Part shown: in pieces, positions 9,364-19,229 of the stretch
Numbering within the stretch: position 1 is the first letter of the stretch
Layout of the letters: every line of letters begins with the position of its first letter
Assembly: GCA_905220665.1 (NCBI GenBank)
Contig: CAJNAR010000115.1
Span: forward strand, 1 to 20,930
Length of the DNA: 20,930 bases
From: Albugo candida
Lineage: Eukaryota > Oomycota > Peronosporomycetes > Albuginales > Albuginaceae
Reading direction: 5' to 3'
Made by a program: the position numbers and the translations under genes
The notes under the pieces: model-generated
Seen by the model: the letters and a program-made list of their open reading frames with translations, nothing else
What the model was told of the DNA's origin: nothing
Databases searched by the model: none

Positions 9364-9914
9364 AGTGTGGACAGATTTGATTGCCGAAACTTCTCAGTAG
9401 TAAAAAAGAATATCGTTTCATTCTTTCTGCTTCTATCTCCGTTTGATATCATTCAATGTGAGAACGTTCCTGTAGTGAAACAAAAAATGTGTCGTATAAA
9501 AAGTACTAGCGTGTCAGACGCATTTCTTGCTTCGAGAAAAATGACATAGATGGAATATCTTAGTCACAGAGTCAACCATCGAACTTAAAAAAAAAACCGA
9601 CAAAGCCATATTTTGGTAGGAGTGTTCTCATTCGAACCTACACAGTTCATGTTTATAAGATAAACAAGGTCAAAAAGGGCTGTAATTTTGAGATAAACCA
9701 CTAACAGATTCAAGTCAATGCTTTGTTTGAGCTTGTTTGAAGGAATAAGACTCGCGATATAAATACTTTTTTTCCTATCATGTCAGCAATTGTACCGAAT
9801 AGACAGTTTTCTTAGTGCTACTGTGATAAATATTAGCATCCATGAGATGCTTTCAAAAGTTCTCAAGAGGAACTCCAGAGACGATTTTAATGTATCATTT
9901 TCTTGATGATTTTT
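9364..9914. repeat. Satellite unit 18 (type A)
   Basis: 551 bp. CGTTTCATTC; GATATC; GAACGTTC; its head is the same as unit 6 through about 190 bp by eye. A10 then CCGAC; GGGCTG; private GGAATAAGACTCG; CATGAGATGC (also unit 26). Confidence 0.95.
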
Positions 9915-10464
9915 AGTGTGGACAGATTTGATTGCCGAAACTTCTCGGTAGTAAAAAAGAATAACGTTTTCATTCTTTCTGCTTCTATCTCCGTTTGGTA
10001 TCATTCAATGTGAGAACCTTCCTGTAGTGAAACAAAAAATGTGTCGTATAAAAAGTACTAACGTGTCAGACGCATTTCTTGCTTCGAGAAAAATGACATA
10101 GATGGAATATCTTAGTCACAGAGTCAACCATCGAACTTAAAAAAAACCCGACAAAGCCATATTTTTGTAGGAGTGTTCTCATTCGAACCTACACAGTTCA
10201 TGTTTATAAGATAAACAAGGTCAAAAAGTGTTGTAATTTTGATATAAACCACTAACAGATTCAAGTCAATGCTTTGTTTGAGCTTGTTTGAAGGATTATG
10301 ACTCGCGATATAAATACTTTTTTTCCTATCATGTCAGCAATTGTACCGGATAGACAGTTTTCTTAGTGCTACTGTGATAAATATTAGCATCCATGAGGTG
10401 CTTTCAAAAGTTCTCGGGAGGAACTCCGGAGACGATTTTATGTATCATTTTCTTGATGAGCTTG
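9915..10464. repeat. Satellite unit 19 (A/B hybrid head, GAGCTT exit)
   Basis: 550 bp. CTCGGTAGTA (also unit 29) then AAAAAAGAATAACG, joining an A start to the B ending AACG. GGTATCATTC; GAACCTTC; ACTAACGTG; TTTTTGTAGG. Tail TCGGGAGG and CTCCGGAG, one A lost in GATTTTATGTATC, exit through GAGCTTGAG. Confidence 0.95.
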
Positions 10465-11014
10465 AGTGTGGACAGATTAGGTTGCCGATACTTCTGAGTA
10501 GTGAAATAAAATATCGTTTCCATTGTTTCTGCTTCTATCTCCGTTTGATATCATTCAATGTGAGAACCTTCCTGTAGTGAAACAAAAAATGTGTCGTATA
10601 AAAAATACGAGCGTGTCAGACGCATTTCTTGCTTCGGGAAAAATGACATAAATGGAATATCTTAGTCACAGAGTCAACCATCGAACTTAAAAAAAACCGT
10701 ACAAAGCCATATTTTGGTAGGAGTGTTCTCATTCGAACCTACACAGTTCATGTTTATAAGATAAACAAGGTCAAAAAGTGTTGTAATTTTGATATAAACC
10801 ACTAACAGATTCAAGTCCATGCTTTGTTTGAGCTTGTTTGAAGGATTATGACTCGCGATATAAATACTTTTTTTTCCTATCATGTCAGCAATTGTACCGA
10901 ATAGACAGTTTACTTAGTGCTACTGCGATAAATATTAGCATCCATGAGGTGCTTTTAAAAGTTCTCAAGAGGAACTCCAGAGACGATTTTAATGTATCAT
11001 TTTCTGATGATTTT
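10465..11014. repeat. Satellite unit 20 (type C)
   Basis: 550 bp. GATTAGG; GTGAAATAAAATATCG; CCATTGTTTC; GAACCTTC; AAAAATACGAGCG (also unit 34). GGGAAAAATGACATAAATGG with CCGTACAAAG as in units 11 and 22. AAGTCCATGC; private GTTTACTTAG; CTGCGATAAAT. The exit TTTCTGATGATTTTAG has lost two bases. Confidence 0.95.
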
Positions 11015-11564
11015 AGTGTGGACAGATTTGATTGCCGAAACTTCTCAGTAGTAAAAAAGAATATCGTTTCATTCTTTCTGCTTCTATCTCCGTTTGGTAT
11101 CATTCAATGTGAGAACGTTCCTGTAGTGAAACAAAAATGTGTCGTATAAAAAGTACTAGCGTGTCAGACGCATTTCTTGCTTCGAGAAAAATGACATAGA
11201 TGGAATATCTTAGTCACAGAGTCAACCATCGAACTTAAAAAAAAAACCGACAAAGCCATATTTTGGTAGGAGTGTTCTCATTCGAACCTACACAGTTCAT
11301 GTTTATAAGATAAACAAGGCCAAAAAGGGCTGTAATTTTGAGATAAACCACTAACAGATTCAAGTCAATGCTTTGTTTGAGCTTGTTTGAAGGAATATGA
11401 CTCGCGATATAAATACTTTTTTTCCTATCATGTCAGCGATTGTACCGAATAGACAGTTTTCTTAGTGCTACTGTGATAAATATTAGCATCCATGAGGTGC
11501 TTTCAAAAGTTCTCAAGAGGAACTCCAGAGACGATTTTAATGTATCATTTTTTTGATGATTTTT
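11015..11564. repeat. Satellite unit 21 (type A)
   Basis: 550 bp. CGTTTCATTC; GGTATCATTC; GAACGTTC; CAAAAATG; A10 then CCGAC. Private AAGGCCAAAAAGG and GTCAGCGATTG. CTTTCAAAAG, TCAAGAGG and CATTTTTTTGATG. Confidence 0.95.
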
Positions 11565-12114
11565 AGTGTGGACAGATTTGAATGCCGAAACTTCTCAGTA
11601 GTAAAAAAGAATATCGTTCCATTCTTTCTGCTTCTATCTCCGTTTGATATCACTCAATGTGAGAACGTTCCTGTAGTGAAACAAAAAATGTGTCGTATAA
11701 AAAGTACTAGCGTGTCAGACGCATTTCTTGCTTCGGGAAAAATGACATAAATGGAATATCTTAGTCACAGAGTCAACCATCGAACTTAAAAAAAACCGTA
11801 CAAAGCCATATTTTGGTAGGAGTGTTCTCATTCGAACCTACACAGTTCATGTTTATAAGATAAACAAGGTCAAAAAGTGTTGTAATTTTGATATAAACCA
11901 CTAACAGATTCAAGTCAATGCTTTGTTTGAGCTTGTTTGAAGGAATATGACTCGCGATATAAATACTTTTTTTCCTATCATGTCAGCAATAGTACCGGAT
12001 AGACAGTTTTCTTAGTGCTACGGTGATAAATATTAGCATCCATGAGGTGCTTTCAAAAGTTCTCGGGAGGAACTCCGGAGACGATTTTATTGTATCATTT
12101 TCTTGATGAGCTTG
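11565..12114. repeat. Satellite unit 22 (type A, GAGCTT exit)
   Basis: 550 bp. GAATGCC; private CGTTCCATTC; GATATCACTC; GAACGTTC. GGGAAAAATGACATAAATGG with CCGTACAAAG as in units 11 and 20. CAATAGTACCGG, TCGGGAGG, CTCCGGAG and GATTTTATTG; exits through GAGCTTGAG into type C. Confidence 0.95.
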
Positions 12115-12664
12115 AGTGTGGACAGATTAGGTTGCCGATACTTCTGAGTAGTGAAATAAAATATCGTTTCCATTGTTTCTGCTTCTATCTCCGTTTGATA
12201 TCATTCAATGTGAGAACCTTCCTGTAGTGAAACAAAAAATGTGTCGTATAAAAAGTACTAGCGTGTCAGACGCATTTCGTGCTTCGAGAAAAATGACATA
12301 GATGGAATATCTTAGTCACAGAGTCAACCATCGAACTTAAAAAAAACCCGACAAAGCCATATTTTGGTAGGAGTGTTCTCATTCGAACCTACACAGTTCA
12401 TGTTTATAAGATAAACAAGGTCAAAAAGGGCTGTAATTTTGAGATAAACCACTAACAGATTCCAGTCAATGCTTTGTTTGAGCTTGTTTGACGGATTATG
12501 ACTCGCGATATAAATACTTTTTTTCCTATCATGTCAGCAATTGTACCGAATAGACATTTTCTTAGTGCTACTGTGATAAATATTAGCATCCATGAGGTGC
12601 TTTCAAAAGTTCTCAAGAGGAACTCCAGAGACGATTTTAATGTATCATTTTCTTGATGATTTTT
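12115..12664. repeat. Satellite unit 23 (type C)
   Basis: 550 bp. GATTAGG; GTGAAATAAAATATCG; CCATTGTTTC; GATATC; GAACCTTC; private CATTTCGTGC. ATTCCAGTC (shared with 27, 28, 30), GTTTGACGG, and a shortened AGACATTTTC (related to unit 27). Confidence 0.95.
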
Positions 12665-13215
12665 AGTGTGGACAGATTTGAATGCCGAAACTTCTCAGTA
12701 GTAAAAAGAATATCGTTTTCATTCTTTCTGCTTCTATCTCCGTTTGATATCACTCAATGTGAGAACGTTCCTGTAGTGAAACAAAAAATGTGTCGTATAA
12801 AAAGTACTAGCGTGTCAGACGCATTTCTTGCTTCGAGAAAAATGACATAGATGGAATATCTTAGTCACAGAGTCAACCATCGAACTTAAAAAAAACCCGA
12901 CAAAAGCCATATTTTGGTAGGAGTGTTCTCATTCGAACCTACACAGTTCATGTTTATAAGATAAACAAGGTCAAAAAGTGTTGTAATTTTGAGATAAACC
13001 ACTAACAGATTCAAGTCAATGCTTTGTTTGAGCTTGTTTGAAGGATTATGACTCGCGATATAAATACTTTTTTTCCTGTCATGTCGGCAATAGTACCGGA
13101 TAGACAGTTTTCTTAGTGCTACTGTGATCAATATTAGCATCCATGAGGTGCTTTCAAAAGTTCTCGGGAGGAACTCCAGAGACGATTTTAATGTATCATT
13201 TTCTTGATGATTTTT
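12665..13215. repeat. Satellite unit 24 (type A)
   Basis: 551 bp. GAATGCC; one A fewer in GTAAAAAGAATATCG; GATATCACTC; GAACGTTC; private CGACAAAAGCC. Tail CCTGTCATGTCGGCAATAG, TGATCAAT and TCGGGAGG. Confidence 0.95.
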
Positions 13216-13766
13216 AGTGTGGATAGATTTGATTGCTGAAACTTCTCAGTAGTAAAAAAGAATATCGTTTTCATTCTTTCTGCTTCTATCTCCGTTTGAT
13301 ATCACTCAATGTGAGAACGTTCCTGTAGTGAAACAAAAAATGTGTCGTATAAAAAGTACTAGCGTGTCAGACGCATTTCTTGCTTCGAGAAAAATGACAT
13401 AAGTGGAATATCTTAGTCACAGAGTCAACCATCGAACTTAAAAAAAAGCCCGACAAAGCCATATTTTGGTAGGAGTGTTCTCATTCGAACCTACACAGTT
13501 CATGTTCATAAGATAAACAAGGTCAAAAAGTGTTGTAATTTTGATATAAACCACTAACAGATTCAAGTCAATGCTTTGTTTGAGCTTGTTTGAAGGATTA
13601 TGACTCGCGATATAAATACTTTTTTCCTATCATGTCAGCAATTGTACCGGATAGACAGTTTTCTTAGTGCTACTGTAATAAATATTAGCATCCATGAGGT
13701 GCTTTTAAAAGTTCTCAAGAGGAACTCCAGAGACGATTTTAATGTATCATTTTCTTGATGATTTTT
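13216..13766. repeat. Satellite unit 25 (type A)
   Basis: 551 bp. GGATAG; private GATTGCTGAAAC; GATATCACTC; GAACGTTC; GACATAAGTGG; A-run then GCCCGAC. CATGTTCATAAG, shared with 26 and 29. CTGTAATAAAT, shared only with 16. CTTTTAAAAG. Confidence 0.95.
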
Positions 13767-14315
13767 AGTGTGGACAGATTTGATTGCCGAAACTTCTCAG
13801 TAGTAAAAAGAATATCGTTTCATTCTTTCTGCTTCTATCTCCGTTTGGTATCATTCAATGTGAGAACGTTCCTGTAGTGAAACAAAAAATGTGTCGTATA
13901 AAAAGTACTAGCGTGTCAGACGCATTTCTTGCTTCGAGAAAAATGACATAAGTGGAATATCTTAGTCACAGAGTCAACCATCGAACTTAAAAAAAACCCG
14001 ACAAAGCCATATTTTGGTAGGAGTGTTCTCATTCGAACCTACACAGTTCATGTTCATAAGATAAACAAGGTCAAAAAGGGCTGTAATTTTGAGATAAACC
14101 ACTAACAGATTCAAGTCAATGCTTTGTTTGAGCTTGTTTGAAGGATTATGACTCGCGATATAAATACTTTATTTCCTATCATGTCAGCAATAGTACCGGA
14201 TAGACAGTTTTCTTAGTGCTACTGTGATAAATATTAGCATCCATGAGATGCTTTCAAAAGTTCTCAAGAGGAACTCCAGAGACGATTTTAATGTATCATT
14301 TTCTTGATGATTTTT
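13767..14315. repeat. Satellite unit 26 (type A)
   Basis: 549 bp. GTAAAAAGAATATCG; GGTATCATTC; GAACGTTC; GACATAAGTGG; CATGTTCATAAG; GGGCTG. Private TACTTTATTTCC. CATGAGATGC as in unit 18. Exits through GATGATTTTTAG although the next unit is type C. Confidence 0.95.
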
Positions 14316-14867
14316 AGTGTGGACAGATTAGGTTGCCGATACTTCTGAGTAGTGAAATAAAATATCGTTTCCATTGTTTCTGCTTCTATCTCCGTTTGAT
14401 ATCATTCAATGTGAGAACCTTCCTGTAGTGAAACAAAAAATGTGTCGTATAAAAAGTACTAGCGTGTCAGACGCATTTCTTGCTTCGAGAAAAATGACAT
14501 AGATGGAATATCTTAGTCACAGAGTCAACCATCGAACTTAAAAAAAAAACCGACAAAGCCATATTTTGGTAGGAGTGTTCTCATTCGAACCTACACAGTT
14601 CATGTTTATAAGATAAACAAGGTCAAAAAAGGCTGTAATTTTGAGATAAACCACTAACAGATTCCAGTCAATGCTTTGTTTGAGCTTGTTTGAAGGAATA
14701 TGACTCGCGACATAAATACTTTTTTTCCTATCATGTCAGCAATTGTACCGAATAGACATTTTTCTTAGTGCTACTGTGATAAATATTAGCATCCATGAGG
14801 TGCTTTCAAAAGTTCTCGGGAGGAACTCCGGAGACGATTTTAATGTATCATTTTCTTGATGATTTTT
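14316..14867. repeat. Satellite unit 27 (type C with A-type entry)
   Basis: 552 bp. The only type C unit entered through GATGATTTTTAG rather than GAGCTTGAG, so a recombination or conversion junction lies between the anchor and GATTAGG (about 14316-14331). GAACCTTC, AAAAAAGGCTG, ATTCCAGTC, GCGACAT, AGACATTTTTC, TCGGGAGG and CTCCGGAG. Closest relative by eye is unit 23. Confidence 0.95.
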
Positions 14868-15415
14868 AGTGTGGACAGATTTGAATGCCGAAACTTCTCA
14901 GTAGTAAAAAAGAATATCGTTTCATTCTTTCTGCTTCTATCTCCGTTTGATGTCATTTAATGTGAGAACGTTCCTGTAGTGAAACAAAAAATGTGTCGTA
15001 TAAAAAGTACTAGCGTGTCAGACGCATTTCTTGCTTCGATAAAAATGACATAAGTGGAATATCTTAGTCACAGAGTCAACCATCGAACTTAAAAAAAACC
15101 GACAAAGCCATATTTTGGTAGGAGTGTTCTCATTCGAACCTACACAGTTCATGTTTATAAGATAAACAAGGTCAAAAAGTGTTGTAATTTTGAGATAAAC
15201 CACTAACAGATTCCAGTCAATGCTTTGTTTGAGCTTGTTTGAAGGAATATGACTCGCGATATAAATACTTTTTTTCCTATCATGTCAGCAATTGTACCGA
15301 ATAGACAGTTTTCTTAGTGCTACTGTGATAAATATTAGCATCCATGAGGTGCTTTCAAAAGTTCTCGGGAGGAACTCCAGAGACGATTTTAATGTATCAT
15401 TTTCTTGATGATTTT
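14868..15415. repeat. Satellite unit 28 (type A)
   Basis: 548 bp. GAATGCC; private GATGTCATTTAATG; GAACGTTC; GATAAAAATGACATAAGTGG; ATTCCAGTC; TCGGGAGG. Exit has one T fewer (GATTTTAG). Confidence 0.95.
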
Positions 15416-15965
15416 AGTGTGGACAGATTTGATTGCCGAAACTTCTCGGTAGTAAAAAAGAATATCGTTTCATTCTTTCTGCTTCTATCTCCGTTTGATA
15501 TCACTCAATGTGAGAACGTTCCTGTAGTGAAACAAAAAATGTGTCGTATAAAAAGTACTAGCGTGTCAGACGCATTTCTTGCTTCGAGAAAAATGACATA
15601 GATGGAATATCTTAGTCACAGAGTCAACCATCAAACTTAAAAAAAACCCGACAAAGCCATATTTTGGTAGGAGTGTTCTCATTCGAACCTACACAGTTCA
15701 TGTTCATAAGATAAACAAGGTCAAAAAGGGCTGTAATTTTGAGATAAACCACTAACAGATTCAAGTCAATGCTTTGTTTGAGCTTGTTTGAAGGATTATG
15801 ACTCGCGATATAAATACTTTTTTTCCTATCATGTCAGCAATTGTACCGGATAGACAGTTTTCTTAGTGCTACTGTGATAAATATTAGCATCCATGAGGTG
15901 CTTTCAAAAGTTCTCGGGAGGAACTCCAAAGACGATTTTAATGTATCATTTTTTTGATGATTTTT
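15416..15965. repeat. Satellite unit 29 (type A)
   Basis: 550 bp. CTCGGTAGTA as in unit 19; GATATCACTC; GAACGTTC; private CATCAAAC; CATGTTCATAAG as in 25 and 26; TCGGGAGG; private CTCCAAAGACG; CATTTTTTTGATG. Confidence 0.95.
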
Positions 15966-16492
15966 AGTGTGGACAGATTTGATTGCCGAAACTTCTCAGT
16001 AGTAAAAAAGAATATCGTTTCATTCTTTCTGCTTCTATCTCCGTTTGGTATCATTCAATGTGAGAACGTTCCTGTAGTGAAACAAAAAATGTGTCGTATA
16101 AAAAGTACTAGCGTGTCAGACGCATTTCTTGCTTCGATAAAAATGACATAAGTGGAATATCTTAGTCACAGAGTCAACCATCGAACTTAAAAAACCCGAC
16201 AAAGCCATATTTTTGTAGGAGTGTTCTCATTCGAACCTACACAGTTCATGTTTATAAGATAAACAAGGTCAAAAAGTGTTGTAATTTTGAGATAAACCAC
16301 TAACAGATTCCAGTCAATGCTTTGTTTGAGCTTGTTTGAAGGATTATGACTCGCGACATAAATACTTTTTTTCCTATCACGTCAGCAATTGTACCGGATA
16401 GACAGTTTTCTTAGTGCTACTGTGATCAATATAAGCATCCATGAGAAACTTTAAAAAGTTCTCAAGAGGAACTCCAAGGACGATGTTGACTT
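15966..16492. repeat. Satellite unit 30 (type A, shortened to 527 bp)
   Basis: The shortest unit. The head is normal (CGTTTCATTC, GGTATCATTC, GAACGTTC), with a six-base A-run and TTTTTGTAGG. Tail CCTATCACGTC and CAATATAAGC match unit 10. From CATGAGAAAC (about 16446) the sequence diverges, and the usual ATGTATCATTTTCTTGATGA segment is missing or replaced by GATGTTGACTTAC, so about 22 bp is lost at the junction with unit 31. Confidence 0.92.
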
Positions 16493-16737
16493 ACTGGGCA
16501 CTAATTTGATGGTCGGAACTTCTGACTAGTTAGAAAGATTATCGTTTCATTCTTTCCGCTTCTATCTCCGTTCGGTATCATTCAATGTGAAAACGTTCCG
16601 GTAGTGAAACGAGAAACGTGTAGTATAAAAAGTATGAGCGTATCAGAGGCAATTCTTGCTTCGATAAAAATGACTTAGATGGAATATCTTAGTCACAGAG
16701 TCAACCATCGAACTTAGGAAAAACCAGACAAAGCCCA
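16446..16737. repeat. Diverged patch across the unit 30/31 junction
   Basis: Over about 290 bp the sequence is still alignable but carries many private changes, roughly 30 in the first 240 bp of unit 31 by eye. Typical units have a handful. Examples: TGGGCACTAATTTGATGG for the anchor region, CTGACTAGTTAG, CTTTCCGCTTC, GTTCGGTATC, AACGTTCCGG, ACGAGAAACG, GTATGAGCGTATCAGAGGC, AATGACTTAG, TTAGGAAAAACCAG and GCCCAATTTTGG. Similarity returns to normal at TTTTGGTAGG. The patch looks like an older or unhomogenised copy. Confidence 0.85.
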
Positions 16738-17042
16738 ATTTTGGTAGGAGTGTTCTCATTCGAACCTACACAGTTCATGTTTCTCAGATAAACAGGGTCA
16801 AAAAGTGTTGTAATTTTGATATAAACCACTAACAGATTCAAGTCAATGCTTTGTTTGAGCTTGTTTGAAAGAATATGACTCGCTATATAAATACTTTTTT
16901 TCCTATCATGTCAGCAATTGTACCGAATAGACAGTTTTCTTAGTGCTATTGTGATAAATATTAGCATCCATGAGGTGCTTTCAAAAGTTCTCGGGAGGAA
17001 CTCCGGAGACGATTTTATTGTATCATTTTCTTGATGAGCTTG
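16493..17042. repeat. Satellite unit 31 (diverged head, normal tail)
   Basis: 550 bp from its altered anchor. The first 245 bp or so is the diverged patch; the rest is ordinary. It introduces CTCAGATAAACAGGG in place of ATAAGATAAACAAGG, then found in 32, 37 and 38. Tail GAAAGAATATG and GCTATAT (as 33, 35), CTATTGTG, TCGGGAGG, CTCCGGAG and exit through GAGCTTGAG. Confidence 0.92.
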
Positions 17043-17592
17043 AGTGTGGACAGATTAGGTTGCCGAAACTTCTGAGTAGTGAAAAAAATAACGTTTTCAT
17101 TCTTTCTGCTTCTATCTCCGTTTTGGTATCATTCAATGTGAGAACGTTCCTGTAGTGAAACAAAAAATGTGTCGTATAAAAAGTACTAGCGTGTCAGACG
17201 CATTTCTTGCTTCGATAAAAATGACATAGATGGAATATCTTAGTCACAGAGTCAACCATCGAACTTAAAAAAAACCCGACAAAGCCATATTTGGTAGGAG
17301 TGTTCTCATTCGAACCTACAAAGTTCATGTGTCTCAGATAAACAGGGTCAAAAAGGGTTGTAATTTTGATATAAACCACTAACAGATTCAAGTCAATGCT
17401 TTGTTTGAGTTTGTTTGAAGGAATATGACTCGCGATATATATACTTTTTTTCCTATCATGTCAGCAATTGTACCGAATAGACAGTTTTCTTAGTGCTATT
17501 GTGATAAATATTAGCATCCATGAGGTGCTTTCAAAAGTTCTCGGGAAGAACTCCGGAGACGATTTTAATGTATCATTTTCTTGATGATTTTT
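17043..17592. repeat. Satellite unit 32 (C/B hybrid)
   Basis: 550 bp. Type C entry (GAGCTTGAG, GATTAGG) switches to GCCGAAACT and the B-type CTGAGTAGTG with AACG by about 17090. Private GTTTTGGTATC and CATATTTGG. CAAAGTTCATGTGTCTCAG and AAGGGTTG, as in 37 and 38. GAGTTTG as in 38. TATATATAC, CTATTGTG and GGGAAGAACTCC. Confidence 0.95.
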
Positions 17593-18142
17593 AGTGTGGA
17601 CAGATTTGGTTGCCGAAACTTCTGAGTAGTGAAAAAAATAACGTTTTCATTCTTTCTGCTTCTATCTCCGTTTGGTATCATTCAATGTGAGAACGTTCCT
17701 GTAGTGAAACAAAAAATGTGTCGTATAAAAAGTACTAGCGTGTCAGACGCATTTCTTGCTTCGATAAAAATGACATAGATGGAATCTCTTAGTCACAGAG
17801 TCAACCATCGAACTTAAAAAAAACCCGACAAAGCCATATTTTGGTAGGAGTGTTCTCAATCGAACCTACACAGTTCATGTTTATAAGATAAACAAGGTCA
17901 AAAAGAGTTGTAATTTTGATCTAAACCACTAACAGATTCAAGTCCATGCTTTGTTTGAGCTTGTTTGAAAGAATATGACTCGCTATATAAATACTTTTTT
18001 TCCTGTCATGTCGGCAATAGTACCGGATAGACAGTTTTCTTAGTGCTACTGTGATAAATATTAGCATCCATGAGGTGCTTTCAAAAGTTCTCGGGAGGAA
18101 CTCCAGAGACGATTTTAATGTATCATTTTCTTGATGATTTTT
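17593..18142. repeat. Satellite unit 33 (type B)
   Basis: 550 bp. GATTTGG, B head, GGTATCATTC, GAACGTTC. Private GGAATCTCTT, CTCAATCGAAC (the only change seen in the dyad core), AAGAGTTG and GATCTAAACC. AAGTCCATGC. GAAAGAATATG, GCTATAT and CCTGTCATGTCGGC as in unit 35. Confidence 0.95.
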
Positions 18143-18690
18143 AGTGTGGATAGATTTGATTGCCGAAACTTCTCAGTAGTAAAAAAGAATATCGTTTCAT
18201 TCTTTCTGCTTCTATCTCCGTTTGATATCATTCAATGTGAGAACTTTCCTGTAGTGAAACAAAAAATGTGTCGTATAAAAAATACGAGCGTGTCAGACGC
18301 ATTTCTTGCTTCGATAAAAATGACATAAGTGGAATATCTTAGTCACAGAGTCAACCATCGAACTTAAAAAAACCCGACAAAGCCATATTTTTGTAGGAGT
18401 GTTCTCATTCGAACCTACACAGTTCATGTTTATAAGATAAACAAGGTCAAAAAGTGTTGTAATTTTGATATAAACCACTAACAGATTCAAGTCAATGCTT
18501 TGTTTGAGCTTGTTTGAAGGAATATGACTCGCGATATAATACTTTTTTTCCTATCATGTCAGCAATTGTACCGAATAGACAGTTTTCTTAGTGCTACTGT
18601 GATCAATATTAGCATCCATAAGGTGCTTTCAAAAGTTCTCAAGAGGAACTCCGGAGACGATTTTAATGTATCATTTTCTTGACGATTTTT
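18143..18690. repeat. Satellite unit 34 (type A)
   Basis: 548 bp. GGATAG; CGTTTCATTC; GATATC; GAACTTTC; AAAAATACGAGCG (as unit 20); GACATAAGTGG; TTTTTGTAGG; one A lost in GATATAATAC; private CATCCATAAGG. TCAAGAGG occurs with CTCCGGAG, the one exception to the usual TCGGGAGG/CTCCGGAG pairing. Confidence 0.95.
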
Positions 18691-19229
18691 AGTGTGGACA
18701 GATTTGGTTGCCGAAACTTCTGAGTAGTGAAAAAAATAACGTTTTCATTCTTTCTGCTTCTATCTCCGTTTGGTATCATTCAATGTGAGAACGTTCCTGT
18801 AGTGAAACAAAAAATGTGTCGTATAAAAAGTACTAGCGTGTCAGACGCATTTCTTGCTTCGATAAAAATGACATAAGTGGAATATCTTAGTCACAGAGTC
18901 AACCATCGAAGTCCAAAAAACCCGACAAAGCCATATTTTTGTAGGAGTGTTCTCATTCGAACCTACACAGTTCATGTTTATAAGATAAACAAGGTCAAAA
19001 AGTGTTGTAATTTTGATATAATCCACTAACAGATGCTTTGTTTGAGCTTGTTTGAAAGAATATGACTCGCTATATAAATACTTTTTTTCCTGTCATGTCG
19101 GCAATAGTACCGGATAGACAGTTTTCTTAGTGCTACTGTGATCAATATTAGCATTCATCAGGTGCTTTCAAAAGTTCTCGGGAGGAACTCCAGAGACGAT
19201 TTTAATGTATCATTTTTTTGATGATTTTT
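18691..19229. repeat. Satellite unit 35 (type B, 10 bp deletion)
   Basis: 539 bp. GATTTGG, B head. CGAAGTCCAAAAAACCC as in unit 9. TTTTTGTAGG. Ten bases (TCAAGTCAAT) are missing at about 19034/19035, giving AACAGATGCTTTG. The deletion ends share AT, which fits slippage or microhomology repair. GAAAGAATATG, GCTATAT and CCTGTCATGTCGGC as in 33; private CATTCATCAGG. Confidence 0.95.

Noticed and set aside
10838..11149. Longest open frame, 103 codons, across the junction of units 20 and 21
   Set aside because: It exists only because the unit 20/21 junction has lost two bases and the T-run has gained one. It is unique to this junction and is satellite sequence throughout.
18293..18490. Recurring minus-strand frames of about 60-90 codons, beginning MNLLVV or extended upstream
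   Set aside because: They cross the variable A-run at CGAACTT, so length and C-terminus change from unit to unit. They overlap the plus-strand frames and have no recognisable domain.
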